In this document: piece by piece, positions 42,577 to 51,800 of the stretch | How positions within the stretch are numbered: the first letter of the stretch is position 1 | Layout: each line of letters begins with the position of its first letter | Source: Phycisphaerae bacterium | GTDB lineage: Bacteria > Planctomycetota > Phycisphaerae > Phycisphaerales > UBA1924 | Assembly (NCBI GenBank): GCA_014192545.1 | Contig: BJHL01000005.1 | Coordinates: forward strand, 62,001-126,000 | Direction: 5' to 3' | Length of the DNA: 64,000 nucleotides | Notes under the pieces: generated by a model | Seen by the model: the letters and a program-made list of their open reading frames with translations, nothing else | Told to the model about the DNA's origin: nothing | Databases searched by the model: none | Program-made: the position numbers and the translations under genes

Positions 42577-43557
42577 ATGTCGCGAAGAGTTGTCATGACG
42601 TTGGTTGGGTTGGCCATTTGTGTGGTCTTGCTTGCGGCTGGACGGATGTTGATCGGGGGCGTGGGGTTTGAGGGCGGGCAGTGGGATGTGATTGTGGAGC
42701 TGCGCGGGCTGAAGGTTGCAACGGCGGTGCTGACGGGGGCGAGTTTGGCCTTGGCGGGGGCGTTGTTGCAGGGGCTGCTGCGCAATCCGCTGGCATCGCC
42801 TGATTTACTCGGGTTGGCGTCGGGCGCGGGGCTGGGCGTGATGTGCGCGGTGTACGCGGGGTACTTGGCGGGCGCGGGACTGGCTGATCCGGGCGGCATT
42901 GGCGCGACGGGCGCGGCGATTGTGGGGGCGTGTGGGTCGCTGGCGATTGTGTACCTCGCGAGTCAGCGGCGGTGGTTTGTGGAGCCGGTGACGTTGATTT
43001 TGGTGGGTGTGATTGTCGGCGTGATGTGTGCGGGGGGCATCACGCTGCTGAAGCACTTGATGCCCGATCAGGGCGTGGCGGCGGCGCGGCTGCTGACTGG
43101 TGCGCTGCGCGATGATGTGCGGGGCGTGCATTTGCTGACGACGGGTGCGCTGCTGGTGGTGTGTGCGGCAGTGTCGCTGGCGATGCATCGCTGGCTGGAT
43201 GCGTGTAGTTTGAGCGAGGATGAGGCGCGGAGTGTTGGTGTGCCGGTTGGGTTGGTGCGAGTGGTGCAGTTTGCGTGCGCGGGTGCGCTCACGGCGGGGA
43301 GTGTGGTGCTGGCGGGGCCGATTGGATTTGTGGGGTTGGTTGCGCCGCATATGGTGCGGTTGTGTGCTGGTCCGGGCACGCGCGTGATGGTGGTTGGATC
43401 AATGTTGTGCGGTGCGGCGATGGTGGTGGGGGCGGACTGCTTGGTTGCGCTGGTGCGCGAGTGGCAGCCTGGGATGGGAAGACTGCCCCTCAGCGTGGTG
43501 ACGGCGCTGATTGGTGGGCCTGTGTTTGTGTGGTTGTTGCGGCGGGCTGATGCGTGA
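42577..43557 (+). CDS. FecCD-family iron-siderophore/B12 ABC permease
   Basis: A 326-residue inner-membrane permease of the BtuC/FecCD family with about nine to ten helices. Diagnostic segments are RGLKVATAVLTGASLALAGALLQGLLRNPLASPDLLGLASGAGLG near the N terminus, the ATPase-contact loop in ARSVGVPVGLVR, and GPIGFVGLVAPHMVRL near the C terminus. The ATG at 42577 follows GGAG. No ATPase or binding-protein gene is next to it, so its partners must be encoded elsewhere. Codons are strongly G-rich on the plus strand. Confidence 0.93.
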   Translation: MSRRVVMTLVGLAICVVLLAAGRMLIGGVGFEGGQWDVIVELRGLKVATAVLTGASLALAGALLQGLLRNPLASPDLLGLASGAGLGVMCAVYAGYLAGAGLADPGGIGATGAAIVGACGSLAIVYLASQRRWFVEPVTLILVGVIVGVMCAGGITLLKHLMPDQGVAAARLLTGALRDDVRGVHLLTTGALLVVCAAVSLAMHRWLDACSLSEDEARSVGVPVGLVRVVQFACAGALTAGSVVLAGPIGFVGLVAPHMVRLCAGPGTRVMVVGSMLCGAAMVVGADCLVALVREWQPGMGRLPLSVVTALIGGPVFVWLLRRADA

Positions 43558-43603
43558 CCTGAGGGCGTGCGAAGGTCAGGATGGGAGATTGGGGGGTGTT
43601 TGA

Positions 43604-43633
43604 GCCGGACCTTCGCGGAGCCTCAGGTTCGGC
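43604..43633. repeat. Hairpin with 12-base conserved core, copy 2
   Basis: GCCGGACCT and AGGTTCGGC pair over 9 bp (one G-T) around the core TCGCGGAGCCTC, identical to that at 41981. Confidence 0.88.
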
Positions 43634-43650
43634 ATTGGGAGAGGAGTTGG

Positions 43651-44601
43651 TTAAACTGGCTTTGGAAGCTGCAGAATGGGGTGGCCCCAGCGGCGCAAGG
43701 GTGGTTGGTGTTTGCGACCAGTGAGTTTGCGCAGGGTTTCGTACGCGGGTAGCGCGACGACTTCTGTTAGTTCGGCGAGCGTCGCGGGCACGGTGCCGAA
43801 GTGCTTGCGCATGTAGTAGTAGCGGCTTTCGTAGTAGAACTTGGCGATGCAGCCCTTGATGCGGTCGTCGCTTTCTTCGGCTGCGCTCACGCCTCCGATG
43901 TGGCTGACGACGGCTTGTGGCACCGCCCAGATTTCGTAGCCTTCGTTCAGCACACGCCGGCAGAGGTCGGCTTCTTCCCAATAGAGAAAATATCGCGGGT
44001 CAAAGCCACCGAGTTTGTTCAGCAGTTGCGTGCGGCCCACGAGCATGGAGCCGCTGACCCAGTCGGTGCGGAAGGCGGCGGTGCCGGGTATGACTTGTTG
44101 GCGGCGTTTGTGTGAGCTGTGCAGGCCCAGGGCATCGCCCAGGACGTCACTCACACGTGGCAGTGCGCCGACGGCTTGGATGTGTGCGTCGCTGCCTTCG
44201 CCGGAGCGGATGGCAGGGCCGCAGATGCCGCAGCGGTCGTGGGTGTCCATGAAGTCAACGATTGCGCGAACGGCGTCGGGCTCCATTTGGGCGTCGGGGT
44301 TGAAGAAAACGACGTAAGGCGTGGTGGCGGCGGCAAGGCCCACGTTGCAGCCTCGGCCAAAGCCGATATTGCCATCGCCGAGAATTACTTTGGCGAAGGT
44401 CGCTTCGCGAGCAAGGATTTCGCGCGTGTTGTCGGGGCTGGCGTTGTCGACGATGATGAGATCAAGCACGCCGGCGTCGACGCACTTCTTTGCACTGGCG
44501 AGTGCGTCGGAGATGGTTTTGCTGGATTTGTACGTGACGATGACGCCCGTGAGTTTGGCTCGCGAGGGCAATTGTGCTGGTTGGGGAGTGGACGTAGTCA
44601 C
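43651..44601 (-). CDS. Family 2 glycosyltransferase
   Basis: A 316-residue GT2 enzyme of the rhamnosyltransferase-like group. The GT-A fold shows GVIVTYKSSKTISDAL, IIVDNASPDNT, the DNIGFGRGCNVGL-like DGNIGFGRGCN segment, the metal-binding FFNPDAQ, and the acceptor region FDPRYFLYWEEADLCRRV. It should add a sugar from a nucleotide donor to a lipid-linked glycan. It is the last gene of a minus-strand polysaccharide cluster, 3 bases after the Wzy-like gene. The frame opens with GTG. Confidence 0.92.
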   Translation of the reverse strand: MTTSTPQPAQLPSRAKLTGVIVTYKSSKTISDALASAKKCVDAGVLDLIIVDNASPDNTREILAREATFAKVILGDGNIGFGRGCNVGLAAATTPYVVFFNPDAQMEPDAVRAIVDFMDTHDRCGICGPAIRSGEGSDAHIQAVGALPRVSDVLGDALGLHSSHKRRQQVIPGTAAFRTDWVSGSMLVGRTQLLNKLGGFDPRYFLYWEEADLCRRVLNEGYEIWAVPQAVVSHIGGVSAAEESDDRIKGCIAKFYYESRYYYMRKHFGTVPATLAELTEVVALPAYETLRKLTGRKHQPPLRRWGHPILQLPKPV

Positions 44602-44604
44602 GGC

Positions 44605-45999
44605 TTATGTTGGTTGTGATGCGGCGGGCAACGCTTGCTGCGCGGGCGGTGGCGGCGGGGCGATGGCGGCCTGCATTTGTTTGATGAGTTGCGGCGTGGG
44701 CGCAAGGCCAGCGACTGCTCCGGCGCACAAGATATAGAGCGGGTTGAGCATGGCGTTGAACATGCAGTCGATGACGAACATGACCAAGATGAGACACAAG
44801 CCAAGGCCAGGCAGCAGCCACGGATGCCAGACGGCCCATGCCTTCCAGCGATGAATGAAGAGAAGGACGGGCAATGTCATTGCAATAAGCCACGCACCCA
44901 TGCCCAGTAAGCCGCGTTGACCGAAGAGAATGAGCCACCAGCCATCGACGATGAGACGCGCCGCGGCAGCGTCGTCGGCTTCGCCACGGCTGCGGCTGTG
45001 GCCGCCCCAGCCCAGGAGTGGACGCTTCCAGGCGCGATCGTTGAGGACGTTCTCGCTGCGGAGGCGAAATTCAAGTGATCCGGCGCGCTCGTCACCACCT
45101 ACGAGGCCCGACATGGTGACAAGTTGGCTGCCGTCCCAAAGTTCAGTCACGCGGAGGCTGATGTATGCAAGGGGAACCAAAGCCATGATGGTGATGATGA
45201 CCGGGAGCTTGAGTTGGCGCGCGGCATACGCGACGATCATGGCGATGACCATGAGCGAGAGTGCACCGAAGCTGCGGCAGCCTACTGCGACGAGACCGAT
45301 GCCTGTCACCAGAACGCTGATGGGAATCGACATGAGCTTGCGGACCGAGCCTGACATCCAGAGCATGAGCCCGGCGACGGTGGTGCAGCACATCCACAGG
45401 CTGAGCATGAGGCCGTGCTGCATGAAGACCATGGGACGGAAGCCGCCGTAGCGCTTGGTCTGGCCGAAGCTATGCTGGTGATAGCCGTAGAGCATGCGAT
45501 TGAGCTGCGGGCTGAATCGCAGTTCGTACACGACCAGCGGCGCGTAGATGAGGCCACTGACGAAGATGACGAGCAGCAGTTCTCGCATGCCGGCGAGTGA
45601 TGAGAAGTAGACGCGGGCGAGGAAGTAGGGAATGGCGAAGTAGGTGAGTTGACGGAAGATGGTTGAGAGCGCGTCGTTGAAGCCCAGGCCGTTGCTGATG
45701 CTGGTGAGACCGGGCAGCACGAGGAAGAGCAGCATGGGGATGTCGAACCACGCGGGGCGAAACGCGAGGATGCGTTTGCTGTCGAAGACAATTGCGCCGA
45801 AGGCAGCGGCGAAGGCGATGGCGAAGTATTTGTCGTAGTCGGGCAGGCCCAGGATGGGAAAACGCACCGCAGGCGGCAGAAACAGCCAGCCCATGACGAG
45901 CGCACTGGCCACGGCCCGTGGTGCGGGCATGATGGCGAAAAAGAGCAGGCTGAAAGGGACGTACCCCAGCAGCGAGATTTGGACGAGCGCGTTCAGCAA
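44605..45999 (-). CDS. O-antigen ligase/polymerase-like (Wzy-type) membrane protein
   Basis: A 464-residue protein with about ten to twelve membrane helices and one large extracytoplasmic loop (about 290-370) containing RSENVLNDRAWKRPLLGWGGHSRS, the RxxxW...G(x)G pattern typical of the Wzy_C/O-antigen ligase family. It would polymerise or ligate glycan units outside the membrane. It ends in a Pro/Ala-rich tail. The frame opens with TTG at 45999. Flanking flippase and GT2 genes support an exopolysaccharide role. Confidence 0.82.
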   Translation of the reverse strand: MLNALVQISLLGYVPFSLLFFAIMPAPRAVASALVMGWLFLPPAVRFPILGLPDYDKYFAIAFAAAFGAIVFDSKRILAFRPAWFDIPMLLFLVLPGLTSISNGLGFNDALSTIFRQLTYFAIPYFLARVYFSSLAGMRELLLVIFVSGLIYAPLVVYELRFSPQLNRMLYGYHQHSFGQTKRYGGFRPMVFMQHGLMLSLWMCCTTVAGLMLWMSGSVRKLMSIPISVLVTGIGLVAVGCRSFGALSLMVIAMIVAYAARQLKLPVIITIMALVPLAYISLRVTELWDGSQLVTMSGLVGGDERAGSLEFRLRSENVLNDRAWKRPLLGWGGHSRSRGEADDAAAARLIVDGWWLILFGQRGLLGMGAWLIAMTLPVLLFIHRWKAWAVWHPWLLPGLGLCLILVMFVIDCMFNAMLNPLYILCAGAVAGLAPTPQLIKQMQAAIAPPPPPAQQALPAASQPT

Positions 46000-46205
46000 G
46001 CGTGGTTGTGGTCCTGACTTTCGCGAACTTTCTGGCTACTGGGAATGCGAACAATACCTCACGCAGGAGTGAAGTGCAACAAGTGAAGTACAAGAAGGGT
46101 ATCGGTCGTTTGTCGTGCCTAAGCGAGCGAAAACGCGACCAAACACGCGTCGAACGAGCAAAAGTTATTGTGATGGTGCAGCTACTTGGCCGCTTGCCTG
46201 GCAGG

Positions 46206-47759
46206 CTACTTGGCTGGTTTGGCGAACCGCTTGAAGTAAGGCAGATGCGGGCCCACAAGCCGCCACGCGTGGGCAAAGCCGGGCGAGTAGATGAGCAGCA
46301 CGGCGAAACCCGCGAGGGTCATCTCGACGAGGGCATGCCAGCTTTGGCGGGCACAGAGCCAGTGCAGAGCCAAGCCCGCAGTGATGGCGATGAGCAAGTA
46401 CAGCGTGTACATTACTTCGCGGCGAATGCCGTGCAGGCCGGCTTTGCGAAGCTCGAGCATGATGTAGGCTTGCTTGATGATGTCGGACAGCAACATGCCA
46501 GCGATGGCGCCGAGCATGCCAGGAACGGGGTCGGTTGGAGTGCGAGCGAGGAAGTACCCCAGCGGCATGAACGCCACGAGGGCGATGAGCTTGATGACGT
46601 TGCTGCCCACGACGGACTTTGGCTTGTCGAGTGCGAGCAGCGTGCTGGTGCCGGTTGATTGCAGCACGCGAAACCAGGCGAGCATCGCGACCCAAGGCAT
46701 GAGGGCGATGGCGGGCTGGAATTTTGCGGGGTACGCAAGAGCGATGAATCCGGGGACGATCGCCGCGAGGCTGGCGGTCATTAGACCTGCAACGAGCAAG
46801 ATGATGGTGTTGGCATCGCGGTATTGATTCGCGGGGATTTCGTGTGTTTCGCGAGCGCGCGACAGCGCGGGCATGAGCACCGCGAAGGAGATGCGATTGA
46901 TGATGTCTTGCGGCACCAGCGAGAAACTCATGGCGATGCCGAACATCGCCGACAGTTCAAGACTGTTGACAAGTTTGGGGAAGATGAGTCTGTCAAGCTG
47001 AGCGGCGGCGAAGGTGAGCAGCGTGGAGAGCATGATCCAGCGAGCGAAACCGAGGAGCTCTTTGCGAGCCTGCGGATTCGTGTGAAATCGCATCATGGGG
47101 CCAGGAAACATGACATATGAAAGCACGACGCGCGAGAGACTGGTCGCGACGTTGCCCAGAACCAGAGCCCAGACGTTGCGCGTGTAGTACGCGATGACGA
47201 CGCCTGCAACGAGCCCGATGACTTGTGCGCAGATATCGAAGATACTGCAGAGCTTGAGCCGCAGATGCCGCACGGCGAGGTGGTTGTTGAGCGAATTGAA
47301 GCCCGTGACGGCCATGATGCCAGTGCTGGCAAGGAAAACAGGGAGCAGCGAGAGCCACGGATTCTGCGGGTCTTGATAGAGCAGCGCGAGAGGCACGCTC
47401 AAGATCATGCCGACGATGCCGATGACGATGCCGCGAATGACTTGCATCGTCCATGCGGTTGCGATGAAGTCTTCGTCGGGTTCTTCCTTGCGTTTGATGA
47501 TGGCGGTGCCCACACCAATGTCGCTGAAGCTGTTGATGCCTTGGTTGAGCACGCCGACGATTTGCATCGTGCCGAAGGCGGCGGCGGGAACCAGGTGGGC
47601 AAGCATCACGTTGGAAACAACTCGCAGTGGCTGGCCGACAAGTTGGCTGAGCGTGGTCCAAGCAGCACCCGAGACAGCCCGGCTGCGAGCCGAGCCTGCG
47701 GGAGGCGTTGGCTGCGAGTCTGAGGCGATGTTGACGGGAGCTTGTGTCAAGTGATTCAC
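46206..47759 (-). CDS. Wzx-type oligosaccharide flippase
   Basis: A 517-residue protein of the MOP/polysaccharide transport superfamily with about fourteen helices. The N-terminal ARSRAVSGAAWTTLSQLVGQPLRVVSNVMLAHLVPAAAFG and the GVGTAIIKRKEEPDEDFIATAW segment are typical of Wzx/RfbX-like flippases that move lipid-linked repeat units across the membrane. Opens with GTG at 47759, 12 bases after the upstream GT2. The 206 bases between it and the Wzy-like gene hold no gene and may carry a promoter. Confidence 0.92.
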   Translation of the reverse strand: MNHLTQAPVNIASDSQPTPPAGSARSRAVSGAAWTTLSQLVGQPLRVVSNVMLAHLVPAAAFGTMQIVGVLNQGINSFSDIGVGTAIIKRKEEPDEDFIATAWTMQVIRGIVIGIVGMILSVPLALLYQDPQNPWLSLLPVFLASTGIMAVTGFNSLNNHLAVRHLRLKLCSIFDICAQVIGLVAGVVIAYYTRNVWALVLGNVATSLSRVVLSYVMFPGPMMRFHTNPQARKELLGFARWIMLSTLLTFAAAQLDRLIFPKLVNSLELSAMFGIAMSFSLVPQDIINRISFAVLMPALSRARETHEIPANQYRDANTIILLVAGLMTASLAAIVPGFIALAYPAKFQPAIALMPWVAMLAWFRVLQSTGTSTLLALDKPKSVVGSNVIKLIALVAFMPLGYFLARTPTDPVPGMLGAIAGMLLSDIIKQAYIMLELRKAGLHGIRREVMYTLYLLIAITAGLALHWLCARQSWHALVEMTLAGFAVLLIYSPGFAHAWRLVGPHLPYFKRFAKPAK

Positions 47760-47771
47760 ATGGAATGCGGC

Positions 47772-48815
47772 TTACCAGCGAAATTCGCCACGGCGGACGG
47801 CATTGTTCGCTGAAATCAACACGGCAGCATCAAATGGAAAGAGCAAGAGTGCTATCGGAAGGTGAAGAAGACGTTTAGGCCAGCTCTTGTATCGGAGATT
47901 GCGGAGGCGTTTAGTGAGCAGGCCCGGCTGCATGACCCACCAACCTTTGTTCGCGATGCGTTCCTTCACGACGGTTCGCAGCCACTGCGGATCGCGTTCG
48001 ATGCTTTCGCGAATGTACTCGCCGGGGTGCTTGTCCTTGGGAAGAGCCCACAGTTTGTCATACAGGCACGCATTGATGCGCGCGCCAACCAGCAAGCGGC
48101 GCGTGTGCTTGATGACGCCCGCAGGACTGGTGACCGCTTCGTAAATCTGGCTTGCCGCAGGTTCGCGCACAATGCGATCGGTGTTGTCTTGCGACTTGAA
48201 CAAGTCGGTAATCAGCATCGCACGCATGAAGCCGTCTTCAGTCAGTAATCCGGGCGGCATCCACACCTGGCGAATGATATCGCCGCGCACGACGTACAGA
48301 CTGCCGGCGATTGTCGCAGGGCCTTCTTCGTTGGTGCGGCTGACGGCAAGGCTTATGCGTTCGCTGAGCGATTTATTCTGCTTGAACGCAACGTCTTTGA
48401 GCGGCCGGCCCACGGCAGCGTGGGCGGCGGGCGTTGCGAGCAGTCTGTCAAAGACCATGCGCAGCGCGCGGTCGTGATTGAACGTGATGTCACTGTCGAG
48501 CAGCATCACAAAGTCGGCGTCTTGGCGAGCGTGCGTGTGCACGTACACATTCCACGCGTTGCTCTTGCCTGGCACAGGCACTTCTTCGACGCGAGCAGTC
48601 ACGCGAACAGGTGTTGGTAGCGCGGCGAGTTCTCGACACACGCTTTCACGAGCGATCTTCGCGGTGTCGTCCTTGCAGCCGTTGGGAACGATGATGAGTT
48701 CAAGCTCATCTCCCGCCGGAAGCTCACGCAGCAGCGTTTGCGCGAAGACGCAGCGGATCGTGGTGTCGATCCGCTGCGCTTCGTTGTAGGCAAGCATGCC
48801 GATGCTGATCTTCAT
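47772..48815 (-). CDS. Family 2 glycosyltransferase
   Basis: A 347-residue GT2 enzyme. Visible motifs: ISIGMLAYNEAQRIDTTI, LIIVPNGCKDDTAKIA, VPGKSNAWNVYVH, and the metal-binding LLDSDITFNHDRAL; a hydrophobic helix near the C terminus (LLHLPIALLLFPFDAAVL) may attach it to the membrane. Probably the enzyme that starts or extends the repeat unit of the cluster's polysaccharide. The ATG at 48815 is used. It follows the FN3/beta-helix gene by 32 bases, so that secreted protein probably belongs to the same operon. Confidence 0.9.
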   Translation of the reverse strand: MKISIGMLAYNEAQRIDTTIRCVFAQTLLRELPAGDELELIIVPNGCKDDTAKIARESVCRELAALPTPVRVTARVEEVPVPGKSNAWNVYVHTHARQDADFVMLLDSDITFNHDRALRMVFDRLLATPAAHAAVGRPLKDVAFKQNKSLSERISLAVSRTNEEGPATIAGSLYVVRGDIIRQVWMPPGLLTEDGFMRAMLITDLFKSQDNTDRIVREPAASQIYEAVTSPAGVIKHTRRLLVGARINACLYDKLWALPKDKHPGEYIRESIERDPQWLRTVVKERIANKGWWVMQPGLLTKRLRNLRYKSWPKRLLHLPIALLLFPFDAAVLISANNAVRRGEFRW

Positions 48816-48847
48816 ATGCCTTGACTGTTCGCTAACCACTCACTGAA

Positions 48848-51800
48848 TTACTCACCGACGACCGCGTAGCCCGCGCCGGGCACGGTGGGCTGGCTCGAAC
48901 CATCGGGCTCGGGCAAGCCAAATCCCTCGCGAATATAGCGGTTGACAGCGGCGGCGGTCAACTCCGGACGCCAGTTGTTGCGGCTTTGCTTGCGAGCTTC
49001 GGCGAGGAAAGCTGCAAGCGTGGGCTCGAGACCGACGGTGGCAGCATAGCTGTTGATATCGCGTGATGCGTCCGGGAAGGTCGGTAAGTTGGTCAGCAAC
49101 TGGTCGCGATCACTCGAAGGCAGCGCAGCTTGTGCGGTGCGCTGTGCCCATGTGGGCGCGTCGATGACGCTTTGTGGCGATTGCGTGAAGAACCAACCTT
49201 GACTTGCGGGATCGATTGAGAAGAAGCGGTTGTTGCGCCACGTGCCGCCGGGCGTGCCGCTGCTGGGTGCAGTTGCAACCATCGCGCCACCATCGGGCTG
49301 AATGAACCAGTTGTCGCGCAGCACCGCTGCTGCAGGCAGAGGCGAATCAAGACGGAAGACCAAGCCGCGACGCGGTTGGTTGGCGATGGGGGCGCCTTGC
49401 CAGTCGTACACGATGTTCTGCGCGAGCGTCAAGCTGACGCTGCCCAGGTCGCCGTGCAGAATGCCTGGTTCGCCGCCTTGAGCCGAGACGTTGTGAGCGA
49501 TGATGTTGCGCTCGACGATGCCACCTGTGCTTCGGTGCACACTCATGCCAAAGCCGCGAGGAGCGAAGCTGCCGGTGTTGGGAATGCCGATGTCGGTACT
49601 GTCCAGCACGACGTTGTAGCGCATGCTGCCGGTCCAGTTCTGATCGGCGCTCGCCATGGCGTGACCGGCAGTAATGCCCAGCGGGTTCTTGAGACTGAGG
49701 TTGTTGAAGGCGTTCATGTTTTGGCCGCGCATTTGGATGCCCGTTGCGCTGGCGCGAGAAGTGATGGTGTTGCGAATGAGGACGTTGGTGCAACTGGGCA
49801 CAAGATAGAAGTTGTGGTTGAAGATGGTGCTTTGCGCGTTCGGCACACCAGGCGCCCAGCCGTTGTGGTCAACGAGGCATTCATCGACGAGGAAGCCATT
49901 GACACCCACGACGTAGAAGCCTTGGCTGTGGCTGCCAGTCGAGAACGAGTTGAGAATCTGGCTGCGGCGGAAGGTGATGCCCGTGATGGTATCAGTCGGG
50001 CCCGGGGGCTGAATCGTTACGTTGCCTGCGTAATACTCGAAGACGCAGTCTTCAACCAGCAGGTTGCCACCTTTGCCGTACCACACAAGGCCATTGACGT
50101 TGGACGTTGGCGCATAATTCGGATCGCCGGGCATGCGGCGATTTGCTTGGAAGTGCACGCCGACGATCCAGAGGTTGCCGTTCCAATCGCCAGCACCTTG
50201 AATGCGCATGCCGATGTCGCGAGCGCCCGCCTTGATGATGGGCCGAGCGGGATCATCGCCATACGTGTGAATCACGATGGGTTCAGCTGCACTGCGACCA
50301 GCTCTATCCCACGCACCATATTGACCGGCGACTGCTTGATCAATCCAAACGTCGCCACGGCGCAAACGCATGTGGTCGGCGCTGTTGGGGCGCACGAGCT
50401 GATAGCCGCGGTAGAGCGTGCGGACGGCTTGATCAGGCGTGAGGCCCGTGTTGCTGTCGCTACCCTGACTGCTGCTGACGAAAACTTCGCGAGCGCCCGG
50501 AGCAAGCGTGATGGGCGTCCAGCCATCGGTCACGTTGACGACAATCCAACTCGTCCACTCGCTCATGCCGCCAGCGTTGAAAGCCTGCACGCGGTAGCGA
50601 AACCGGCCAAGGCCCGGCGTGTCGCTGAAATCATCTGCGTTTGCGCTGGTGGTGAAAGACTGGGTTGCGCCCCAAGTGCTGTTACTGAAGGACTCGCGCT
50701 CGACGCGAAAGCCATCTTCATTGAAGCTGGCGTCCGCCCAAGTCACGTTGACGCCGGACTGATTGCCCGCGTCCATGGCGCTCACGTTGCTGGGGCGTGC
50801 GGGCACGGTTTGTGCAATTGTGACGTTTGCCCACGCTGACCAGTTTGAGTAGCCAGCGTTGTTGTAAGCGCGAACGCGGTAGGCAAATGCGCCATCGCCT
50901 GAGTTGTCGATGTAGCCTGTGACGTTGCTGTTGAGCACCACGCGCGAGGTAAACGCAGGGTTGCGTTCAAGCTCAAACCCAAGTTCGTTATCGCTGGAAT
51001 CGGTCCAGACGATGCCGCTGCGCAGCACTTGGTCACTGGCGCTGATGCCTGCAGGTTGATTGGGAACGACCGTTGAGGGATCAACTTGTGGCGCGGCGAT
51101 CGTGATTTCGCGCCAAGGCGTGAACTCGCTGATGCCGCCGGATGTCACAGCTGCGATGCGGTAGCGGTGAGTGCCAACTCCGGGTGCGTCAATTTGCTGC
51201 TCGCGGTTGCGAAGGGCGTTGAAGGCGCGTGTGGCACTCCAGGAGTCGTTTGACATGCGCTGGTGTTCAACGCGGAAGGCTTCCTCGTTGTCGCTGGCGT
51301 CAGTCCACGTCAGTGTGACGCGCTGGTTGTCGCCTGCATCAACAAGCGAGAGGTTCGCCGGCGCGGTCGGCAGCGTGTTGACAATCGAGATCGTCACCCA
51401 GGGCGACCAATCACTCGCGCCAGCAGCGTTGACTGCGCGGACGCGATACTGGAAGTCGCCATGACCACTGTTATCGATATAGCCAGTCGCATTCTCGCTC
51501 ATGCGCAGCCGGCCTTCGCCAAACGCTGGAACGCGTTCAAGCTCAAAGCCGCTCTCGTTGCTGCTTGCATCCTGCCACGACATCCCCGCGCGACGATTGC
51601 CGTTGTCGGCGACGTCGAACCCAACCGGTGCTGCGGGAGCTGTCAGAGTTTGCTCGTCCTCGGGCGTGGGTAGCACACGTGGTGCAACGTTCACAGTCGT
51701 CCAACTCGTGAAGCCGCTCACGCCGACATCACCAACAGCGGCGAGGCGATAACGGTGAACGCCAGGGCCAGGCGTATCGATCTGCTGCGTCGTGTTGGGA

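Noticed and set aside
49376-50839. A 487-codon open frame on the plus strand
   Set aside because: Antisense to the beta-helix protein; Ala/Val/His-rich, with no signal or domain.
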